From Prorocentrum cordatum (lineage: Eukaryota; Sar; Dinophyceae; Prorocentrales; Prorocentraceae): 64,000 nt of DNA. This document shows positions 58,650 to 64,000 of the stretch, piece after piece (position 1 is the first letter of the stretch; each line of letters begins with the position of its first letter). A model generated the notes under the pieces. It saw only the letters and a program-made list of their open reading frames with translations. It did no database searches and was not told the origin of the DNA. The position numbers and the translations under genes are program-made. The stretch covers positions 1 to 64,000 of the forward strand of contig CAUYUJ010012224.1 in NCBI GenBank assembly GCA_963575745.1, given 5' to 3'.

Positions 58650-59030
58650 TATTTCTCTCTCTCTCTCTCTCTGTCTCTTCTTGATTTTATTCTCTCTCGC
58701 TCTCCCTCTCTCTCCCTCTCTCCTCCGCTCCGTCTCCCTCTCTGTCCCTCTCTCTCCCTCTCTCCCTTTCTCTCTCGCACTCTCCCTCTCTCTCGCTCTC
58801 TCCCTCTCTCTCTCCCTCTCTCTCCGTCTCCCTCTCTCCCTCGACTCTCTCGCTCTCCCTCTCTCTCTCTCTCTCTCCTTGTTTCTGTTCTCTCTCTCTC
58901 TCTCTCTCCCTCTCTCCCTCTCTCTCCGCCTCCCTCTCTCCCTCGACTCTCTCGCTCTCCCTCCCTCTCTCTCCCTCTCTCTTCTTGCTTCTGCTCTCTC
59001 TCTCTCTCTCTCTCTCCGTCTCTTCGTGGC
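58650..59030. repeat. (CT)n/CTCTCTCC microsatellite
   Basis: Long imperfect pyrimidine tract with CGACTCTCTCGCTCTCCC sub-repeats. Confidence 0.92.
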
Positions 59031-59230
59031 TCTTGCGCCCACTTCTCTTCCCCTCGCGCGCGCTGGCTGCGAGGGCACGCCGAGGGTGCCGCCAGGACCC
59101 TCGCGGCCGCGCCCACGCCCACGCCCCGAGAGAGAGCCCTCCGTGCGGAGCGCCGGGGACCCGATTGGCGGCCGCACGCGGACGCGCGCTGCTTTCTTCG
59201 GGCCGGGCGACAGGGGGGGGGGACAGCAGA
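59031..59230. other. Unassigned stretch
   Basis: GC-rich; nothing recognised. Confidence 0.35.
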
Positions 59231-59362
59231 CCCCGACCTTCCAGAGTGCTAAAACAGAACACTCCAGACCTATAAACCTATCTGCGCTGCCTCAAACCTC
59301 GACAGGAATTAGGACGTCGATGCCCTGGTGCTATTTTTTTAGCCCTCCTGGAAGGTCAGGGG
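59231..59362 (+). mobile_element. Family T3 TIR element, 132 bp
   Basis: CCCCGACCTTCCAGAGTGC ... CCCTCCTGGAAGGTCAGGGG. Same length and sequence order as 41348-41479 in inverse orientation. Confidence 0.85.
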
Positions 59363-59758
59363 CAGAAGGGGGGTTTGAGAATCGGCTCACGCGGCCGATT
59401 TCCCCGGCGCCGCCCGGCGCCGGAGGCGGCCATGCATCGAGGAAGGGGCCCCTGGGTGGGGCTGACGCCAGCTGCACGCAGCAGATTTCGTACCCCCCTC
59501 GGCGGTGGACAAACCTCCTTTAGTAAACCTCCCTTTGGTGACAACGGCCTAGTACCGAAACCGACGGACCTGGGCCCGCAAAAATAACGGCCGCGACGCC
59601 CTCGCGCGAACCGAAAACGGCCAATTCACTAGTCGACGTGTCAGGGTAGGAGGTCTATCCACCCCCGAATTCTTCGATGGGCCTACAGGAAAGCCAGGAC
59701 GCTTCGCCACTGCTGGAGGCTTCGGCTCAGTGGTGTGCACATGTGTGTGTGTGTGTTC
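59363..59758. other. Unassigned stretch
   Basis: A GC hairpin (CGGCGCCGCCCGGCGCCGGAGG) at about 59403; otherwise nothing. Confidence 0.4.
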
Positions 59759-59944
59759 AGTGCCTCCACGCCCCCCTACAGGGGGATTTTCGACGAACAA
59801 TAAAAAATACCCAAACAAGAAATCAAAACATAATCCAAAAATAATATGGGGACTATGTTTGGAGTATGTTTTGACCTTTTTTGTGTATTTTTGGGGTCTT
59901 TCTATTTTTCGTCAAAAATCTCCATGCAGGGGGACACGCCCGAC
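59759..59944. mobile_element. AT-rich TIR element family T2, copy 3
   Basis: Left CCCCCTACAGGGGGATTTTC then GACGAACAATAAAAAATACC; right TTTTTCGTCAAAAATC, GCAGGGGGACACGCCCGAC. The outer left end is eroded. Confidence 0.8.
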
Positions 59945-60241
59945 ATAAGGCTGGCTGCGCGCGCCTCTTCGCCAGACCTCTCCTCCGCCGCGCCGCTGCG
60001 CGCGTGGCCACGACGCCGGAAGAGGCCTGCAAGCGCGTCTCCTGGCTCTCCGGAGGCTCCAGAGGAAGGCGGGCGGCCGAATGCGGCGCACGAGATGCCA
60101 GGGCAAGACGAATCCAGGCCGAGGACAAACTCGGGCGGAGATAGATCGAAGCTCTGAGAGAAACTCTGGCGGCTCCGGACGATGCCTCGGGCGCCGCGGC
60201 CTTCCCAGAGCGTCCCGGAACGCTCTATGAGCGCTCCAGAA
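59945..60241. other. Unassigned stretch
   Basis: GC-rich; no gene or repeat seen. Confidence 0.35.
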
Positions 60242-60430
60242 CCCAGACATGCGACGTCCAACTTTTTTCAGGACGGCATCCCCGGAAGTCCCGACCCTTT
60301 CCCTGGGGCCGGTTTTGCATCCTGAGTCGTTTTTTGACGGTCCCGGGGCCCGGCGAGGGCCTCGAGAGGCCGAAGACAACGAAAAACCTGCGTCACGTCC
60401 TGAAAACTTCACGACGCGAGCATGTCTGGG
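60242..60430 (+). mobile_element. Small TIR element family T1, CCCAGACATG subtype
   Basis: CCCAGACATGCGACGTCC ... CGCGAGCATGTCTGGG. Interior AGTCCCGACCCTTTCC, CATCCTGAGTCGTTTTTTG, GGCCCGGCGAGGG. Confidence 0.82.
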
Positions 60431-60595
60431 AGCGCTATGGAACGGCTCCGTCCTCGTGCCATGGCCCCGACACCGTGTCCGGGCCCACCCGTCACTCCGA
60501 GGACCCCTCAGGGCCTGCATGCTCCACGGCGAGCTGCTCTATACCCTCCGAGGCGCGGGTGGCAGTTCTCACGGGAGCCTCCCATGCCATCCTGT

Positions 60596-60740
60596 CGGCC
60601 CTTGCGCATCGACGCTGGTCGACGCCTGCCGACGCCAATCGACACTAGATCGACGCTGATCGGCGCTAACTCGGCGCTGAATCGGCGCCACCTCAGCGAC
60701 CCCCAGACGCTAATCGACGCTCGTCGACGCGAGAGACGGC
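60596..60740 (+). repeat. AATCGACGCT-type repeat, array 2
   Basis: About 12 units, ending CCCCCAGACGCTAATCGACG as array 1 does, so the two arrays share unit order. Confidence 0.85.
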
Positions 60741-61217
60741 ACAGCTACCGAACCAGGGCCCCCCCGAGGCCAGAGGCAATGAGAACTCTCCCTTCGAGGG
60801 GGTCTGCGCCTGGACCCCGTCACTGGAGGCCTCACGCTGGGCTCCCATGGTTTGTCGCGCTCTTGGGAGCCGCTCGCAATCACCCGAGCGGCCTCGAGCG
60901 GCTCCTCCAGTGGCCCCCCCGCGATCCTCGAGCGGCCTCCAGTGGCTCCTCCAGTGGCCGCCCCGTGGCCTCTCCGTGGCCTCTATAGTAGCCCCCCCGC
61001 GGCCTCCATAGGGGCGCCAGCCAGCGACTGCGGAGAGCCCATCTGCCTGCTCCGCTGCGAGCTTAGACAAGCGCGCTCCGCTACTCGCAAAGCCACTGCT
61101 CGCAAATGGCCTGGATCCGCCATGGGAGAGTTCCGAGAAACCACCTCGATGCAGACCTGCTCTTCTTCCGACGTTTGCGAGTCGGCACTTTGCGGGTAGT
61201 GGTAGCTCCACTGCGAG
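60741..61217. other. Unassigned; short GCGGCCTC/CCAGTGGCC repeats
   Basis: GAGCGGCCTC and GGCTCCTCCAGTGGCC motifs recur at about 60885-60990. No gene. Confidence 0.45.
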
Positions 61218-61398
61218 CCCAGACATGCGACGTCCTGATTTTATTCAGGACGGCGCCCCTGCGAGCCCCTTTCCCTGGGACCGGCTTTTCGTCCTGAGTC
61301 GTTGTTTGCCGGTCCCGGGGCCCGGCGAGGGCCCCCCGGAGCCGAACATAGCCAAACACCTCCCGCCCTGATTTTTGCACGACGCCATCATGTCTGGG
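61218..61398 (+). mobile_element. Small TIR element family T1, CCCAGACATG subtype
   Basis: 181 bp from CCCAGACATGCGACGTCCTG to CATCATGTCTGGG, with the usual GTCCTGAGTCGTTG core. Confidence 0.82.
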
Positions 61399-61410
61399 AG
61401 CTGCTCTTAT

Positions 61411-61604
61411 GTCGGGCGTGTCCCCCTCTACAGGAGGATTTTCGACGAGAAATAAGGAAGACCCCCAAAATACACCAAAAAGGTCAAGAAATACTCAAAA
61501 GATAATCCCCAGACTATTTTGGGATTATTATTATTTGTTTAAACTATTTTTAGAGTATTTTGCATTTTTCGTCGACAATCCCCCTGTAGGGGGACAGGCC
61601 CGAC
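61411..61604. mobile_element. AT-rich TIR element family T2, best copy
   Basis: Termini GTCGGGCGTGTCCCCCTCTA and inverse (CTGTAGGGGGACAGGCCCGAC), then ATTTTCGACGA/TCGTCGACAAT. TTAT occurs at both outer edges (61407-61410, 61605-61608), a possible target-site duplication. Confidence 0.87.
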
Positions 61605-61814
61605 TTATAAAGCTGCTGCCCCCCCCCCCTGCGAGGCTGGCCCGGCCCCACCCCGGGAGCGAGCCCCCTGGGGGGAGGGGGGGGGGGGGCCGCCAGCTGG
61701 AGAGCCTGCGCCCCTGCGGCGGCAGCCCGGCCGCTGAGGCCCCCTCGCCCCCTCGCACCCCGCACCGCTTCCCCCCCCCCCCGAGCCCCGAGCCTCTTGG
61801 GGGGGGGGCTCTCC

Positions 61815-62038
61815 AGCGTTCTCCTGGGGGCCTCCTCGCTCCTCGCTCCTCGCTCCTCGCTCCTCCTCGCTCCTCGCTCCTCCTCGCTCCTCGCTCCTCC
61901 TCGCTCCTCGCTCCTCCTCGCTCCTCGCTCCTCGCTCCTCGCTCCTCGCTCCTCCTGCTCCTCCTCCTGCTCCTCCTCCTCCTCCTCCTCCGCCTCCTCC
62001 TCCTCCGCCTCCTCCTCCTCCTCCTCCTCCTCCTCTGG
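61815..62038. repeat. CTCGCTCCT and CTC microsatellite
   Basis: TCGCTCCTCGCTCCTCC units (9-20 bp period) to about 61952, then CTC triplets. Confidence 0.9.
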
Positions 62039-62058
62039 GGTATCTTTGGGCCCTCCTG

Positions 62059-62233
62059 CCCTGAGATCCTGGCGTTGCCATAATTCTTCACGGCGGGCGT
62101 TCTCGCTCCATGTCGGGCCCTGGACCCTCGCAGATCGACCGGGCTCGGAAAAGGACGCCGAAAGATGGGGTCCGGGGCGCCGGGCGTTACTTGTTGCGAT
62201 GTTGTAATTGTTCTGCAACGTCGGATCTCAGGG
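62059..62233 (+). mobile_element. Small TIR element family T1b, copy 2
   Basis: CCCTGAGATCCTGGCGT ... CAACGTCGGATCTCAGGG; homologous throughout to 39108-39280. Confidence 0.8.
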
Positions 62234-62971
62234 CGAAGCCTCTTGGGGGACCTCTTGAGGGGCCTCTGGCGGCCTCCATGGCATCTCGAGGCCTTCGGGG
62301 GCCCGCTTCAAAAGAACTGTCTTGGAGGTATCCAGGGCCGTAGGGTCCGCTGCGCTCCCCTCCTCCTCCTCCTCCTCCTGTTTTGCTGCTCGTCTATTCC
62401 ATCCTTGGGACGGAAGATTGCCAACAGAACGATCACAAATAATTGTCAGGCAAATGCAGCACATAGAACATGCAAATAAGATGTGCTTTGGTTTGTGTGC
62501 GGCTCTTGTGTGCAGGATGTCGGGCTTTTATGTGCAATCCCCCGTTATTTATCTACAAGGTTTGCACCCTTCCCCCGTTCCTAACAGTCAAAGTCAGGCC
62601 ATGAGGAACAACATGCAAGAACTCGGGCCCCTTTGCGGCCCTGACCAGGTCGAGCTTCTCGAAGCACCCAACAGCAGATCCGCAGAGGCAGCCTCGGGAC
62701 CCCCAACCCCCCCGAGAAACCCCCCGAGTGCAACAAAACGCACCTCGACGCTCCGAGCGTTGGGGGCACCCTGCTGCCACAAGGACCATCTGCCCCCCCC
62801 CCCCCTGAGTCAGAACGTCACGTGAATGCCAGCTGGGCCTATCCTCCTACGGGCGGATTCCGGAGGACAAGGACAGCGTCACAACAGGATGAATAAGTAA
62901 TCAGCAGGACACGAAACATCGTCACCACCATCCATGCCGTAGAAGAAATGTCCGAATGCTCCTCCTGGAGA
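62234..62971. other. Unassigned stretch
   Basis: No gene, RNA or repeat recognised. CTATCCTCCTACGGGCGGATT at about 62838 may be a fragment of family T2. Confidence 0.4.
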
Positions 62972-63152
62972 CCCAGAGATCCGATGTCGTGATTTGTTCC
63001 ATGCGCGGTCGCCCGAAGTCTCGACCCATTCCCCGGGACCGGTTTTTCATCCTGAGTCGTTTTTGACGGTCCTGGGGCCTGGGAGGGCCCCTAGAGGCTG
63101 AACATTGAGAAAAACCTCCGTCTTGATTTTTGGAAGACGTTGGATCACTGGG
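62972..63152 (+). mobile_element. Small TIR element family T1, well-preserved copy
   Basis: 181 bp, CCCAGAGATCCGATGTCGTG ... GACGTTGGATCACTGGG; closest to 39996-40178. Confidence 0.85.
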
Positions 63153-63314
63153 GAGGGGCACGCGCGACTCCACGTGAAAGGGGGGCCCGCCCAAGAGGGG
63201 GGCGGCATCGCGCTGGAAGCGGCCGTGCATCGGGCCGGCCGCTCGGCGGGATCCGCATCAAAACTTTGGTCAAAGCACCCCCTTGGAGTAGTTGAGGGGG
63301 CGACTTTGAGGGAG

Positions 63315-63645
63315 GGGATGGAGGAGGAGCAGGAGGAGGAGGAAGAGGAGGAGGAGGAGGAGGAAGAGGAGGAGGAGGAGGAGGAGGAGGAGGAAGAGAG
63401 GAGAGAGGAGAGAGGAGAGGAGGGGGGAGGAGGAGGGGGAGGAGGAGGAGGAGGAGGGGGAGGAGGAGAAGGAGGAAGAGGAGGAGGAGAGAAGGAAGAG
63501 GGGGAGGAGTAGGAGGAGGAGGAGGCGGAGGAGGGGAGGGCGATGAGGGGGAGGAGGAGAAGGAGGAGGAGGTGGAGGAGGAGGAGGAGGAGGAGGGAGA
63601 GGCGGAGGAGGAGGAGGAGGAGGAGGCGGAGGAGGAGGATATCTG
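63315..63645. repeat. GGA microsatellite
   Basis: Nearly continuous GGA/GGG/GAA triplets. Confidence 0.92.
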
Positions 63646-64000
63646 CCTAGTAAATCGCACCACCTCTCACACTCCGTGAATCTGCAATCGACTCGGCGCG
63701 GTAGGCGACTCGGGCCATCACCCAAAGAAGCACACCTTCCATGTGACGAGCATCCTGCCCCATGGCCAGACATGCAAAGGTGTATGCTGCACAGTGCTCC
63801 AATCCCCAAAGCAAAGCAGAACACATGAACGCAGAAAGGATGCGCAGGATATCGACCTCGGAGCGGAGCCACCATAGCCTTAGTACGCAGGTCGGACCGG
63901 TCAAGCGATCAACAGTGAAGACGGCGAGGGGCAACAGGACAATGCTTTACAACGGCTGCGACGATTGGCTACAACCACTGAGTATGTTTTGATGGTGCTG
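63646..64000. other. Unassigned stretch at the window end
   Basis: Unique-looking sequence with short frames on both strands; nothing recognised. Confidence 0.4.

Overview
This window is nuclear DNA of a dinoflagellate. The clearest proof is a perfect copy of the 22-nt dinoflagellate spliced leader (DinoSL) at 2307-2328 on the minus strand, at the 5' end of a LINE-type retrotransposon. Decayed DinoSL copies lie just upstream of several other genes. High GC, heavy simple-sequence DNA, many small inverted-repeat elements and non-canonical (GC-AG, GA-AG) introns fit the same lineage. I cannot name the species. I see no rRNA, tRNA, CRISPR or bacterial gene organisation.

Layout. 1-2328: 5' part of a LINE on the minus strand (DinoSL, zinc-ribbon/coiled-coil ORF1, start of an endonuclease ORF2 that runs off the window). 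2328-5990: GGA, GA, TTG and ATC microsatellites. 5988-8163: about 24 copies of a 90-bp satellite (R90). 8164-11261: a broken PIF1-family helicase gene with a 142-nt intron. 12.2-14.3 kb: a 79-bp satellite (R79), followed by a TIR element packed with GATCGTGG palindromes and a 333-bp foldback element. 15.5-23.6 kb is the most gene-like part: an unknown gene, a RING-H2 gene, a second unknown gene and a broken transposon-type gene. Each has a DinoSL relic just upstream, and three are preceded by the same repeated module. 24.1-25.5 kb: a second, inverted GATCGTGG element and a second R79 array. 25.66-26.35 kb: an intronless 3' fragment of a second PIF1 gene. 27.2-30.9 kb: further tandem families and a third R79 array. 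31-37 kb: mostly repeats, including a 148-bp palindrome. 38.0-40.9 kb: minus-strand exons of a Pro/Gly/Tyr repeat protein, with several small TIR elements in the introns. 41-46.4 kb: small TIR elements and microsatellites. 46.43-56.70 kb: a complete tyrosine-recombinase retrotransposon (DIRS order, PAT/Ngaro-like structure) with split direct repeats and a 2407-codon RT-RNase H-YR frame. 56.7-64 kb: microsatellites and at least seven small TIR elements.

How it fits together. Almost everything recognisable is mobile or derived from reverse transcription: a LINE that has captured the spliced leader, a YR retroelement, SL-tagged (probably retroposed) genes, a transposase-like pseudogene, PIF1 helicases of the kind common in Helitrons and dinoflagellate genomes, and at least six families of short non-autonomous TIR elements. 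The main discoveries are the A1-ORFs-B1-A2-B2 architecture of the YR element, the DinoSL-headed LINE, the cluster of SL-relic genes behind a shared upstream module, and two PIF1 paralogs that differ by one intron. All calls come from reading the sequence; no database search was run.
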